Shown here: piece by piece, positions 8,538 through 17,106 of the stretch
Position numbering within the stretch: the first letter of the stretch is position 1
How the letters are laid out: each line of letters starts with the position of its first letter
Source of the DNA: Paenibacillus stellifer
Lineage (GTDB): Bacteria; Bacillota; Bacilli; Paenibacillales; Paenibacillaceae
Direction: 5' to 3'
DNA length: 64,000 nt
NCBI RefSeq assembly: GCF_000758685.1
Contig: NZ_CP009286.1
Span: forward strand, 1,952,501 to 2,016,500
Translations under genes and position numbers: made by a program
The notes under the pieces: generated by a model
What the model was told of the DNA's origin: nothing
Database searches by the model: none
Seen by the model: the letters and a program-made list of their open reading frames with translations, nothing else

Positions 8538-9611
8538 ATGGGGACTATATTTAAAAATACGAAGTGGGTGCTGCTGTTATACTTCCTGCTATGCGGGAGT
8601 GTAACAGCTGTCCTGATGTATGCAGGAAGCTGCCTGGGATATATCCGGGTTGTCGATTACCGCATGTGGGTGTATCTCTGCCTGGGCATCGTGCTGTTCA
8701 CCGCCGTGATCGGCTATATGGCCGTGCAGCGGATTCAGCGGGGGATCGACCACCTGGATATTAACATGCTTCAGGTTGCCAAAGGGAATCTAGCGGTCCG
8801 GATGCCTGACAGCGACGACCCTTCTTTTGCACGGGTGTACCATGAATTCAATACAATGATGGATGCTGTCGAGAATAAAATGAAGCTGCTGCAGCGCCTC
8901 GGCGAGCAGGAGGTCATTGAGAAGGAGAAAGCATCCGAAAGCGCTGTTCTAGAGGAACGCCGGCGGATGGCCCGGGATTTGCATGATACCGTCAGCCAGC
9001 AGCTGTTCGCCATTCATATGTCTGCATCATCGCTGCCCAAGGTGCTGGAGCGGAACGAAACCCAGGGCCGGACAGTCATGGACCAGCTGATCACGATGTC
9101 GCAGATGGCGCAGAAGCAAATGCGCGCGCTGATCGCACAGCTGCGTCCAATCGAGCTGGAGGGCCGGGATCTGTTCGAGGCGCTGGAGAAGTGGTTCCCG
9201 GATTACTGCCGGCAGAACGGTCTGAAGGGCATGAAGGAGCTGGAGCTGCAGGGCGAGCTGTCGGAGGCGATTGAGCACCAGCTGTTTCTTATCATTCAGG
9301 AAGCGATGGCTAACATCGTGAAGCATTCGGGCGCGAGACTCGTCAGCCTGTCGCTGCGCGAAGGGCCGCGTCAAGTCGTGTTAAGCATCAGCGATGACGG
9401 CCAGGGATTTGAAATCATGCAGAGCAAGCAGGGATCATACGGTCTGTCGACGATGCGGGAACGGGCGGAGAAGCTCGGCGGACAAGTCGAGATTATCAGC
9501 CGCAAAGGTGCGGGAACCACGATCCGCGTACATATCCCCAAGTTCGTCCAGGGAGAACCCGGCCGGATGATTTCAGCTGTGGACTCAGCGGCGAACAGGG
9601 AAGAAGCATAA
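8538..9611 (+). CDS. liaS: LiaS-like sensor histidine kinase
   Basis: A 357-residue sensor kinase of the NarL/LuxR-type (HisKA_3) class. Two membrane segments lie at residues 10-30 and 45-65 with a short extracellular loop, followed by a HAMP-like linker, the phospho-acceptor helix RRRMARDLHDTVSQQL (His near residue 149) and an HATPase domain (N-box EAMANIVKHSG, G-box DDGQGFE). The short sensing loop is typical of intramembrane-sensing kinases that respond to cell-wall damage together with LiaF. It lies 3 bases after liaF and 18 bases before the regulator gene. Confidence 0.9.
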   Translation: MGTIFKNTKWVLLLYFLLCGSVTAVLMYAGSCLGYIRVVDYRMWVYLCLGIVLFTAVIGYMAVQRIQRGIDHLDINMLQVAKGNLAVRMPDSDDPSFARVYHEFNTMMDAVENKMKLLQRLGEQEVIEKEKASESAVLEERRRMARDLHDTVSQQLFAIHMSASSLPKVLERNETQGRTVMDQLITMSQMAQKQMRALIAQLRPIELEGRDLFEALEKWFPDYCRQNGLKGMKELELQGELSEAIEHQLFLIIQEAMANIVKHSGARLVSLSLREGPRQVVLSISDDGQGFEIMQSKQGSYGLSTMRERAEKLGGQVEIISRKGAGTTIRVHIPKFVQGEPGRMISAVDSAANREEA

Positions 9612-9629
9612 AGGGGAGGAGCAGGAAAT

Positions 9630-10292
9630 ATGAGTGATACGGGTGCAATCAAAATACTGCTGGTTGACGATCATGATATGGTACGGATGGGGCTCAAGAC
9701 TTACCTGATGCTGGAGCCGATGTTCGATGTGGTGGCGGAGGCTTCGAACGGCCGGGAAGCGCTGGAGATGCTTCGCCGTGGGGGCGAGGAAGGGCTGCCT
9801 GATCTGGTTCTGATGGATTTGATGATGCCGGTCATGAACGGTGTGGAGACGACCCGGGCGGTACTGTCCGAGTTCCCGGGCCTGAAGATCGTCATTCTGA
9901 CCAGCTTCCTAGAGGATGATCTTGTCGTTGACGCCATTGAAGCGGGCGCTGTCAGCTATGTGCTCAAGACGGTCTCGGCTGAGGAATTGATCTACGCGCT
10001 CCAGGGGGCTTACCGCGGCATGCCGGTGATGACCGGCGACGTGTCCCAGGCGCTGACCCGCGGCATCCGCCAGCGGACGGTCCAGGATGATTCTTCGGGT
10101 CTGACCGAGCGTGAACGGGAGGTGCTGCTGCTCATCGCCGAAGGCAAGAGCAACAAGGATATCGGGGAAGAGCTGCATATCAGCATCAAGACGGTCAAGA
10201 CGCATGTCAGCAACCTGCTGATGAAATGCGAGCTGGAGGACCGGACCCAACTGGCTATTTATGCGCACCGCAAGGGCTGGGTCAGCCAGTAA
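9630..10292 (+). CDS. liaR: LiaR-like response regulator (NarL/FixJ family)
   Basis: A 220-residue two-domain response regulator. The receiver has the acidic pair in LLVDDHD, the phospho-acceptor Asp in LVLMDLMMP, the conserved Thr/Ser region ILTSF and the Lys in YVLKTVS. The LuxR-type helix-turn-helix LTEREREVLLLIAEGKSN...IKTVKTHVSNLL occupies about residues 153-210. It completes a liaFSR operon that senses envelope damage. Ribosome binding site AAAGGGGAGGAG precedes ATG 9630. A short hairpin terminator follows at 10379. Confidence 0.92.
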   Translation: MSDTGAIKILLVDDHDMVRMGLKTYLMLEPMFDVVAEASNGREALEMLRRGGEEGLPDLVLMDLMMPVMNGVETTRAVLSEFPGLKIVILTSFLEDDLVVDAIEAGAVSYVLKTVSAEELIYALQGAYRGMPVMTGDVSQALTRGIRQRTVQDDSSGLTEREREVLLLIAEGKSNKDIGEELHISIKTVKTHVSNLLMKCELEDRTQLAIYAHRKGWVSQ

Positions 10293-10378
10293 ACAATTCA
10301 CTATTAACTTCTTCTGTAACAGTTCTCTATGAACCCTCTTTGGCAATCTAGCGCTCCCAGACGGGAGTTGTCCAATAG

Positions 10379-10400
10379 AACCCGGCGCAAGCCGGGTTTT
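10379..10400 (+). terminator. Terminator after liaR
   Basis: Stem CCCGGC/GCCGGG with a GCAA tetraloop, flanked by AA and followed by TTTT. Confidence 0.8.
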
Positions 10401-10543
10401 GTGCGTTTTGGTATTCCTATGAAAATGTTTTATCTACGCTTAAATTGTTTTTAATGTCGATTTAAGGTTTACAGTACAAAATAACAATCAAGAAAGCAAC
10501 GATAAAGCTGTCCGGAACGGACAAAGCGCGGGAGGGTAAAACA

Positions 10544-12208
10544 ATGAGCGAGAACAACAACAAGTTTGGTGGAGAAGACAACGGTCGCATGGGTCGCATG
10601 GAAGGACAGAAGCCGGATCGGGAATGGAACGGCAGCGGTCAGTCTCCCGAATCCGAATCGAACTCTTCCTATTACTATTCTTATGGACCTTTTAAATCCA
10701 TTAACCATAGCGAACCAAATTCCGGCAGCGAGGAACATTATGTGCGCCGGGAACCAGAACGGGTTGAGGTAACGCCTCCCCAGCCGGTCAAGCCGGTTCC
10801 TTATCCTTCGATCCGGCCTACAGGTTACGGCGGCGGATACGGCGGGAATGGTACCGGCGGACCTGGCGGCAATGACGGCGGTTGGCAGTATAATCAAAAC
10901 CGCAAGCCCAAGAAGCCGGTAAGGACGGCAGTCATATCCTTCCTGGCTGGCATGCTGGTGCTGTCCGGCTCCATGTTCGCTGCCGACAAAGGCAACTGGT
11001 TCACAGGGAATGAGGAGAAGGCGGCGACGGCTGCTCTATCCCAAGGCCAGGCGGCCAATGAGAGTGCCAATGTCAAACCGTCTACGACAACGACCAAGCT
11101 CGTTACAGGCTCGAATGGCGTATCCGGTGTCGTGGACGAAGCTGGTCCTGCGGTAGTCAAGATCGAAACTCTGGTCAAGACGAACTCCAGAAGCAGTCAG
11201 AGCAACCCGAATATGAGCGATCCGTTCTACCAATTCTTCTTCGGCGACCAATACGGCGGCAATTCCTCGGGCTCGCAGCAGAACAACGGCAGCAGCTCGG
11301 GTTCCGATTCACAGCTGACGCCTTACGGTATCGGAACCGGATTTATCTATGATAAAGCCGGATATATCCTGACCAACGAACATGTTATTGAGAATGCGGA
11401 TGTGATCCAGGTAACGGTTGACGGCAACTCGAAGCCTTACGAAGCGAAGCTGCTCGGCTCCAGCAAGGATCTGGACCTTGCCGTTCTGAAGATTGAGGGC
11501 GACAACAACTTCTCGACCGTACCGCTCGGCGATTCCGATGCCATCAAGGTAGGGGCGGAAGTTGTGGCAATCGGGAATCCGCAAGGCTTTGACCATACGG
11601 TAACCGCTGGCGTACTGAGCGCCAAGGGCCGCAGCATTGATATTAACGAAGAAGACGGCAGCGGCACCCGCAACTACACGGATCTGCTGCAGACCGATGC
11701 TTCGATTAACCCCGGCAACTCCGGCGGACCGCTGCTGGACGAAAGCGGCCAGGTAATCGGCATGAACGTCGCCGTCAGCACTGATTCTCAGGGTATCGGC
11801 TTCGCGATTCCGGTGAACAAGATCAAAGAAGTGGTCGACAAGCTGGAAGCCAACCAGGCGATTCCGAAAGAACCGGTTCCGTTCATCGGCGCTTCGCTGA
11901 TGACGATTACCGATGAAGTGGCGAAACAGATGGGAACGGACATCAAGGAAGGCTCCGTAGTAGCCGAAATCATCTACAAATCGCCGGCATATGTCGCCGA
12001 CCTGCGTCCGTACGATATCATTACTGGCATCAACGGCACGAAGTATGCGACCAGCCAGGAATTGATCGACTTCATCAAGACCAAGAAGGTCGGAGACAAG
12101 ATTACGCTGAATGTTGTCCGTGACGGCAAGAAGCTGGATCTGCCCGTGACGATCGGCAACAAGAACGACTTCGATACCACAAAGACCCAGAGCCAGTCGC
12201 AGCAGTAA
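10544..12208 (+). CDS. htrA: HtrA/DegP-family membrane-anchored serine protease
   Basis: A 554-residue S1C protease. A long Gly/Pro/Asn-rich cytoplasmic N-terminus (residues 1-120) precedes one membrane segment (about residues 127-147, TAVISFLAGMLVLSGSMFA). The trypsin-like domain carries the catalytic triad: His in YILTNEHVIE, Asp in SKDLDLAVLKI and Ser in INPGNSGGPL. A single PDZ domain follows (about residues 440-540). Such proteins degrade or refold misfolded proteins at the cell surface. It stands alone between the lia operon and a two-component pair, under its own promoter region, and GGGAGGG serves as ribosome binding site. The context suggests a shared envelope-stress role. Confidence 0.93.
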   Translation: MSENNNKFGGEDNGRMGRMEGQKPDREWNGSGQSPESESNSSYYYSYGPFKSINHSEPNSGSEEHYVRREPERVEVTPPQPVKPVPYPSIRPTGYGGGYGGNGTGGPGGNDGGWQYNQNRKPKKPVRTAVISFLAGMLVLSGSMFAADKGNWFTGNEEKAATAALSQGQAANESANVKPSTTTTKLVTGSNGVSGVVDEAGPAVVKIETLVKTNSRSSQSNPNMSDPFYQFFFGDQYGGNSSGSQQNNGSSSGSDSQLTPYGIGTGFIYDKAGYILTNEHVIENADVIQVTVDGNSKPYEAKLLGSSKDLDLAVLKIEGDNNFSTVPLGDSDAIKVGAEVVAIGNPQGFDHTVTAGVLSAKGRSIDINEEDGSGTRNYTDLLQTDASINPGNSGGPLLDESGQVIGMNVAVSTDSQGIGFAIPVNKIKEVVDKLEANQAIPKEPVPFIGASLMTITDEVAKQMGTDIKEGSVVAEIIYKSPAYVADLRPYDIITGINGTKYATSQELIDFIKTKKVGDKITLNVVRDGKKLDLPVTIGNKNDFDTTKTQSQSQQ

Positions 12209-12221
12209 GAGCCGTTGTTAA

Positions 12222-12251
12222 CAAGCGGAAGGGGCAACCCTTCCGTTTTTG
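12222..12251 (+). terminator. Terminator after htrA
   Basis: Perfect 8-bp stem CGGAAGGG/CCCTTCCG with a GCAA loop, followed by five T. Confidence 0.88.
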
Positions 12252-12309
12252 TCTAAAGAACTGCTACAATAGAACCAAATGATTGGACAAAGGGGCGGGC
12301 TTATCTTTT

Positions 12310-12999
12310 ATGCGACCGACTATTTTAATTATTGATGATGATGAGAAAATTATTTCCATGCTCCGGCGGGGGCTTGCTTTCGAGGGCTATGATATCAAGA
12401 CGGCTTCCAACGGGGCCGACGGCCTCCGGGCAGTGCTGAACAGCAATCCGGATGTTGTAATTCTCGATGTTATGATGCCGCAGGTAGACGGCTTCGAGGT
12501 ATGCCGCAGACTGAGAGAGGGCGGCAGCAGCGTTCCAGTTCTGATGCTGACAGCCAAGGATGAGGTGGAGCACAGGGTCAAGGGTCTTGATCTCGGAGCC
12601 GACGATTATCTAGTGAAGCCGTTTGCGCTGGAGGAGCTGCTGGCCCGTGTAAGAGCTCTGCTTCGCCGCAAGAGCGAGCAGAGCGGCGGGGGAGAGCAGG
12701 CGATCATGTACGAGGATATTACACTGGACGTCGATTCGCGCGAGGTGACGCGCGGCGGCAAGCGGCTGGAGCTGACAGCGAAGGAATTCGAGCTGCTCCA
12801 CCTGTTCATGCAGAATCCAAAGCGGGTGCTCTCCAGGGATTTGATTATGGATAAAATCTGGGGCTATGATTACAGCGGTGAATCGAACGTACTTGAAGTT
12901 TATATCGCCATGCTCCGGCAGAAGACGGAGGAGCATGGCGGCAAACGTCTCATACAAACGATCCGAGGAGCGGGCTATATTCTAAGAGGTGACAACTAA
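12310..12999 (+). CDS. OmpR-family response regulator
   Basis: A 229-residue winged-helix response regulator. The receiver domain has IIDDDEK, phospho-acceptor Asp in VVILDVMMPQ and Lys in DYLVKPF; the C-terminal winged helix has ELTAKEFELLHLFMQNP and the recognition region. I use ATG 12310, with AAAGGGGCGGG upstream at 12289-12299. A TTG at 12283 would add nine residues without support. The kinase gene begins immediately after the stop. Position behind htrA recalls CssRS-type control of HtrA proteases, but the sequence alone does not identify the subgroup. Confidence 0.9.
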   Translation: MRPTILIIDDDEKIISMLRRGLAFEGYDIKTASNGADGLRAVLNSNPDVVILDVMMPQVDGFEVCRRLREGGSSVPVLMLTAKDEVEHRVKGLDLGADDYLVKPFALEELLARVRALLRRKSEQSGGGEQAIMYEDITLDVDSREVTRGGKRLELTAKEFELLHLFMQNPKRVLSRDLIMDKIWGYDYSGESNVLEVYIAMLRQKTEEHGGKRLIQTIRGAGYILRGDN

Positions 13000-14466
13000 A
13001 TGTCCATCAAGCTGCGGCTGACTGCATGGTATTCTGGGATTTTGGCTGTTATGTTGCTGGCCTTCTCAGCCGCGATTTACGGTTTTTTCTACTTCAACAC
13101 ATACGGTGACCTCAAGGACCGTCTGCGTTTCCAAGCGAGAAGTTCCGAACTTCTGCAGCAGACTATCAACTACGACGGTTCCCTGGATCTGACGTTCAAC
13201 AAGAGACTGGACATGCAGTATGTGTATGGGCAAATGTATTTTTACGATTCGAAGAAGCTGACCCGCAGCGGGAATCTGCAGAATGCGGATGTGCAGTTTG
13301 ACGTGCCCAGCCGTGAGCAGATTAAAGCGGTTAAAGGCGGAGCGCAGTTTGTCCATGCCACTTACGGTGGCTACAGTTTCCTCATATATCAGTGGGGGAT
13401 TGACGCGGAGAATTACAGCAATAATCCGGCGGCGGTTCTGCAGCTCGCTTTCTATACCGGTGACCAGGACAAGCTGCTGGAACGTCTGAAGACGATTCTG
13501 ATTGCGGGTTCTTTCGCTACGCTGATCGCGGCCTTCACCTTCGGCCTATTCATGGCACGGAAGTCCATGACGCCGATCGGTAAAGTGATCGAGGCAGCCG
13601 AAGGCATTCAGACCGGCAATGATCTTAGCGTGCGGATTGAATATGACGGACCGCCGGACGAAATCGGCCGGCTGATACACACCTTTAACAATATGATCGG
13701 GCGAATGGAAGGCATTTACAAGGAACTTGAGGACTCCTATGCGGCCCAGCGCCGGTTCGTGTCGGACGCCTCGCATGAGCTTCGGACACCGCTGACGACC
13801 ATTCGCGGCAACATCGATCTGCTGCAGAAGGTATGGGAATTGAAGCCGGGAGAGAACCCGGCGCTGGACGAAGCGGCAATCCGGCAGATGTCGGTCGAAT
13901 CCGTGAGCGATATTGCGGATGAAGCGAAGCGTATGAGCCGACTGGTGGCTGACATGCTGTCTCTGGCCAGAGCCGATACGGGCCGGACCTTCGAGAAGGA
14001 GCCGGTGGCGCTGGAGCCATTGATGACCGAGGTGGCCCGCCGCGCTGCCTTTCTGCCGCATGATGCAGAGTGGATAACAGGCGATCTATCGCTGCTGAAT
14101 GGCAAATATGTGTCCGGCAACAAGGATTATCTGCAGCAGATGCTGTTCATCTTTATCGATAACGCATTCAAATACACCCCTTCCGGAGAAGTGAGGTTTG
14201 ATGCGGTGCTCTACCAGTCCCAGGTTGGCATCCGCGTCTCGGACACCGGTATTGGCATGGACAAGAGCGAGGTGCCATATATTTTCGACCGTTTCTACCG
14301 GGCGGATGAGTCCCGCGGGAACACGGAAGGCACAGGACTTGGGCTGTCCATTGCCAAATGGATTATTGATGAGCACAGCGGTTCGGTCGAGGTAGTTACC
14401 CGGCAGGGTGAAGGTACGACCTTCATCATCTGGCTGCCTGTTCTCTTTGCTGCTCCGCTGGAATAA
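13000..14466 (+). CDS. Sensor histidine kinase, HAMP/HisKA type
   Basis: A 488-residue membrane kinase. Membrane segments lie near residues 10-30 and 165-185 and enclose an extracellular domain of about 130 residues. Then come HAMP (about 186-240), HisKA with [17 protein letters not shown] (His near residue 261) and HATPase with [16 protein letters not shown] and [12 protein letters not shown]. The ATG directly abuts the TAA of the OmpR regulator gene, so the two form a pair. The signal sensed is not evident. Likely roles are envelope stress, given htrA and liaFSR upstream. Confidence 0.9.
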   Translation: MSIKLRLTAWYSGILAVMLLAFSAAIYGFFYFNTYGDLKDRLRFQARSSELLQQTINYDGSLDLTFNKRLDMQYVYGQMYFYDSKKLTRSGNLQNADVQFDVPSREQIKAVKGGAQFVHATYGGYSFLIYQWGIDAENYSNNPAAVLQLAFYTGDQDKLLERLKTILIAGSFATLIAAFTFGLFMARKSMTPIGKVIEAAEGIQTGNDLSVRIEYDGPPDEIGRLIHTFNNMIGRMEGIYKELEDSYAAQRRFVSDASHELRTPLTTIRGNIDLLQKVWELKPGENPALDEAAIRQMSVESVSDIADEAKRMSRLVADMLSLARADTGRTFEKEPVALEPLMTEVARRAAFLPHDAEWITGDLSLLNGKYVSGNKDYLQQMLFIFIDNAFKYTPSGEVRFDAVLYQSQVGIRVSDTGIGMDKSEVPYIFDRFYRADESRGNTEGTGLGLSIAKWIIDEHSGSVEVVTRQGEGTTFIIWLPVLFAAPLE

Positions 14467-14482
14467 GGGCTCCCGGATAAGG

Positions 14483-14488
14483 TATAAT
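14483..14488 (+). promoter_or_regulatory. Candidate -10 box of ispH
   Basis: A TATAAT hexamer lies 52 bases before the ispH start, within a short gap after the kinase gene. No good -35 hexamer is present at 16-18 bases upstream, so the promoter call is weak. Confidence 0.3.
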
Positions 14489-14539
14489 GGAGCGGACTAC
14501 GTCTTTCACATTTACAGACGGCAGAAAGCAGGTGATAAA

Positions 14540-15487
14540 GTGGAAGTCATTAAAATTTCTCCCCGGGGATATTGTTACGGCGTTGTCGACGCGATGGTGA
14601 TGGCGCGGCAGGCGGCCAAAAATCTCGATCTCCCCCGGCCTATCTATATACTCGGCATGATTGTCCATAATAGCCACGTCACCAACTCCTTCGAGGACGA
14701 GGGCATCATTACACTAGACGGCAGCAACCGTCTCGATATTCTGGATCAGGTTGACAGAGGCACGGTGATCTTCACGGCGCACGGCGTGTCGCCGGAGGTG
14801 CGCAAGAAGGCAAGGGACAAAGGGCTGACGACTGTAGATGCTACCTGTCCCGACGTTACGAGGACTCATGACCTGATTCATGAAAAGGTCGCGGAGGGCT
14901 GCGAGATTATCTATATTGGCAAAAAAGGCCATCCCGAGCCGGAAGGCGCGGTCGGCATCGCGCCGGAGCATGTGCATCTGATTGAGAAGAAAGAGGAGAT
15001 TTCCTCTCTGTCTTTACCAGCAGGCTCCCGGATCGTGATTACCAACCAGACGACGATGAGCCAGTGGGATATTAAGCATATTATGAAAAAATTGCTGGAG
15101 ACCTTCCCCGGCGCCGAGGTCCATAACGAGATTTGCATGGCGACGCAGGTCCGTCAGGAAGCGGTGGCAGAGCAGGCCGGACAGGCTGATCTCGTAATCG
15201 TAGTCGGCGATCCCCGCAGCAACAACTCCAACCGGCTTGCTCAGGTGTCGGAGGAAATCGCGGGTGTTCCCGCCCATCGGATTGCTGACGTCTCGGAGCT
15301 TAAGCCGGATTGGCTGGAAGGCATCAGCAAGGTGGCCGTGACATCCGGCGCCTCTACGCCGACGCCGATCACGAAAGAGGTTATCACATACCTGGAGCAA
15401 TATGACCCGGCGAATCCAGCTACTTGGGAGATCAAACGCACGGTCAATATGGCGAAGCTGCTGCCTCCGGTCAAAACGAAGGTGTAA
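14540..15487 (+). CDS. ispH: 4-hydroxy-3-methylbut-2-enyl diphosphate reductase
   Basis: IspH/LytB, last enzyme of the MEP isoprenoid pathway, producing IPP and DMAPP with a [4Fe-4S] cluster. The 315-residue protein has the three cluster cysteines in GYCYGV (Cys12), DATCPDV (about Cys96) and EICMATQ (about Cys193). Start is GTG 14540 with AGGTGAT upstream. The longer reading from 14408 overlaps the kinase gene and adds residues unrelated to the family. A strong terminator follows. Confidence 0.93.
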   Translation: MEVIKISPRGYCYGVVDAMVMARQAAKNLDLPRPIYILGMIVHNSHVTNSFEDEGIITLDGSNRLDILDQVDRGTVIFTAHGVSPEVRKKARDKGLTTVDATCPDVTRTHDLIHEKVAEGCEIIYIGKKGHPEPEGAVGIAPEHVHLIEKKEEISSLSLPAGSRIVITNQTTMSQWDIKHIMKKLLETFPGAEVHNEICMATQVRQEAVAEQAGQADLVIVVGDPRSNNSNRLAQVSEEIAGVPAHRIADVSELKPDWLEGISKVAVTSGASTPTPITKEVITYLEQYDPANPATWEIKRTVNMAKLLPPVKTKV

Positions 15488-15523
15488 GCGGCCAAGCTGG
15501 AGCGTCTATGATTCAAGATATGT

Positions 15524-15553
15524 GTCCGCCCCGATAGCGGGGCGGACTTTTTA
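15524..15553 (+). terminator. Terminator after ispH
   Basis: Perfect 9-bp stem GTCCGCCCC/GGGGCGGAC with a 6-base loop and five T. Confidence 0.9.
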
Positions 15554-15646
15554 GCATATTTGAGTCAAATTAGCTGTGCGCTCAAGGCACTTAGGCATCG
15601 GTGAATTACGGATTTATCAACCTTCCAAATATTTTTGGAGAAAGGG

Positions 15647-15675
15647 TTGACGAACAGGGCAAATTATCATAATAT
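15647..15675 (+). promoter_or_regulatory. Candidate SigA promoter for the DAHP synthase gene
   Basis: TTGACG (15647-15652), a 17-base spacer, then TAATAT (15670-15675). A second TATAAT occurs at 15743-15748 but has no -35 partner at the right distance. Confidence 0.45.
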
Positions 15676-15778
15676 TGCTTTAGTGATTAAAAGCATAAAA
15701 GCTTAAAAGCGTCGTAGCGAAATAGCGATTAAGATTGACTAATATAATGAGTGAGGTTCGGAAAGGAAGGAATATCAA

Positions 15779-16822
15779 ATGATCGTAATTACATCCAATC
15801 AAACACCGGAGGAACAAATCAAGGAAATCGTCGCCGTTATCGAGAAAGAGGGCCTTCAGGCTCACCTGTCGAAAGGTGCGGACCATACGGTAATCGGCCT
15901 GATCGGCAGCGTTAATCCGAAGCTGGCCGAGCATCTGCGTCAGATGAAGGGCGTGGCGAATGTAGTTAAGATCTCGAAATCCTACAAGCTGGCAAGCCGC
16001 GATTTCCATCCAGAGGATACGATCATCGATATCAAGGGTGTGAAGATCGGCGGAGAGAATCTGGTTATTATGGGCGGCCCATGTGCCGTTGAGACACCGG
16101 AGCAGATCAACGAAATTGCAAGACTGGTCAAAGCCTCGGGAGCACAGGTGCTTCGCGGCGGAGCCTTCAAGCCGCGTACTGGACCTTACAGCTTCCAGGG
16201 CGTAGGCGTGGAAGGTCTGAAGATGATGAAGGAAGCCGGCGAGCGTCACGGCCTGCTGACCATCACGGAAGTCATGACTCCGGAATATGTCGAAGTCTGC
16301 GCTGAATACGCCGACATCCTTCAGGTCGGAACGCGCAACATGCAGAACTTTGACCTGCTGCGCGCGCTCGGCACCTGCGGCCGTCCGGTGCTGCTGAAGC
16401 GCGGCTTCAGCGCCACCTACGACGAATTCCTGAATGCGGCCGAATACATTCTGGCCGGCGGCAACCGCGATGTAATGCTCTGCGAGCGCGGTATCCGCAC
16501 CTTTGAGACCTACACGCGCAACACGCTGGATCTGTCCGCTGTTCCGGTTCTGCAGAACCTCAGCCATCTGCCTGTCATCTCTGACCCGAGCCATGGCACA
16601 GGCCGCCGCGAACTGGTTGAGCCGATGTCCAAAGCATCGGTGGCAGCTGGGGCGAACGGCTTGATCATCGAGATGCACACCGATCCGGACAACTCCATGA
16701 CAGGCGACGGCGTACAGTCGCTGTTCCCGGATCAGTTCGATAACCTGCTGCGCGATCTGGAGAAGCTGGCTCCGCTGGTCGGCAAGAAATTCTCCAACCA
16801 GGTAGCTGTTCCAGTCGTATAA
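15779..16822 (+). CDS. aroF: 3-deoxy-7-phosphoheptulonate (DAHP) synthase, type I-beta with ferredoxin-like N-domain
   Basis: A 347-residue DAHP synthase, first step of the shikimate pathway (PEP plus erythrose 4-phosphate). Residues 1-75 form a small ferredoxin-like regulatory domain as in the Thermotoga-type enzyme, not the chorismate mutase domain fused to the Bacillus subtilis enzyme. The barrel has VIMGGPCAVE, LRGGAFKPRTGPYSFQG, the metal-binding Cys/His region and DPSHGTGRR near the C-terminus. The N-domain is the usual site of feedback inhibition by Tyr or Phe in this subclass. Start ATG 15779 follows GGAAAGGAAGG. Monocistronic. Confidence 0.93.
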   Translation: MIVITSNQTPEEQIKEIVAVIEKEGLQAHLSKGADHTVIGLIGSVNPKLAEHLRQMKGVANVVKISKSYKLASRDFHPEDTIIDIKGVKIGGENLVIMGGPCAVETPEQINEIARLVKASGAQVLRGGAFKPRTGPYSFQGVGVEGLKMMKEAGERHGLLTITEVMTPEYVEVCAEYADILQVGTRNMQNFDLLRALGTCGRPVLLKRGFSATYDEFLNAAEYILAGGNRDVMLCERGIRTFETYTRNTLDLSAVPVLQNLSHLPVISDPSHGTGRRELVEPMSKASVAAGANGLIIEMHTDPDNSMTGDGVQSLFPDQFDNLLRDLEKLAPLVGKKFSNQVAVPVV

Positions 16823-16856
16823 TTACTGGTAATGCAAGAGGTTTAGATAAGCGGTT

Positions 16857-16916
16857 CAAACAGCTTTTCCCCGAGCAAAAAAAGGGCGGCGGAAAGGCTG
16901 TTTGGCGTGCTTTTTT
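16857..16916 (+). terminator. Probable terminator after DAHP synthase
   Basis: CAAACAGCTTTTCC pairs with GGAAAGGCTGTTTG (14 bp, one mismatch) around a 20-base loop, with a six-T run a few bases later. Confidence 0.5.
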
Positions 16917-16952
16917 AGGCCATATCAAGGGATGAGAAATAATTCACCAAAG

Positions 16953-16991
16953 CGTAAGAATATCTCACATTACCTTAAAAAATACCTTACA
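16953..16991. promoter_or_regulatory. Two GlnR/TnrA-like boxes upstream of glnA
   Basis: CGTAA-N7-TCACA (16953-16969) matches the TGTNA-N7-TNACA consensus at nearly every fixed base. TTAAA-N7-TTACA (16975-16991) is a weaker second copy. Their centres are 22 bases apart, two helical turns, and the second ends just before the -35 box. This is the arrangement of nitrogen-controlled glutamine synthetase promoters in Bacillales. Confidence 0.6.
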
Positions 16992-16997
16992 TAAGGA

Positions 16998-17026
16998 TTG
17001 ACGATGTTAGGTTTGAGTTTTATAAT
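16998..17026 (+). promoter_or_regulatory. SigA promoter of glnA
   Basis: TTGACG (16998-17003), exactly 17 bases, TATAAT (17021-17026). It lies 80 bases before the glnA start. Confidence 0.8.
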
Positions 17027-17106
17027 GACGACAGTTAAAATCAAAACCGAGAACATTTGCATAGTGGGTACGGCTTAATGTTCGGAACTTGGGGAGGAAA
17101 AATTTC

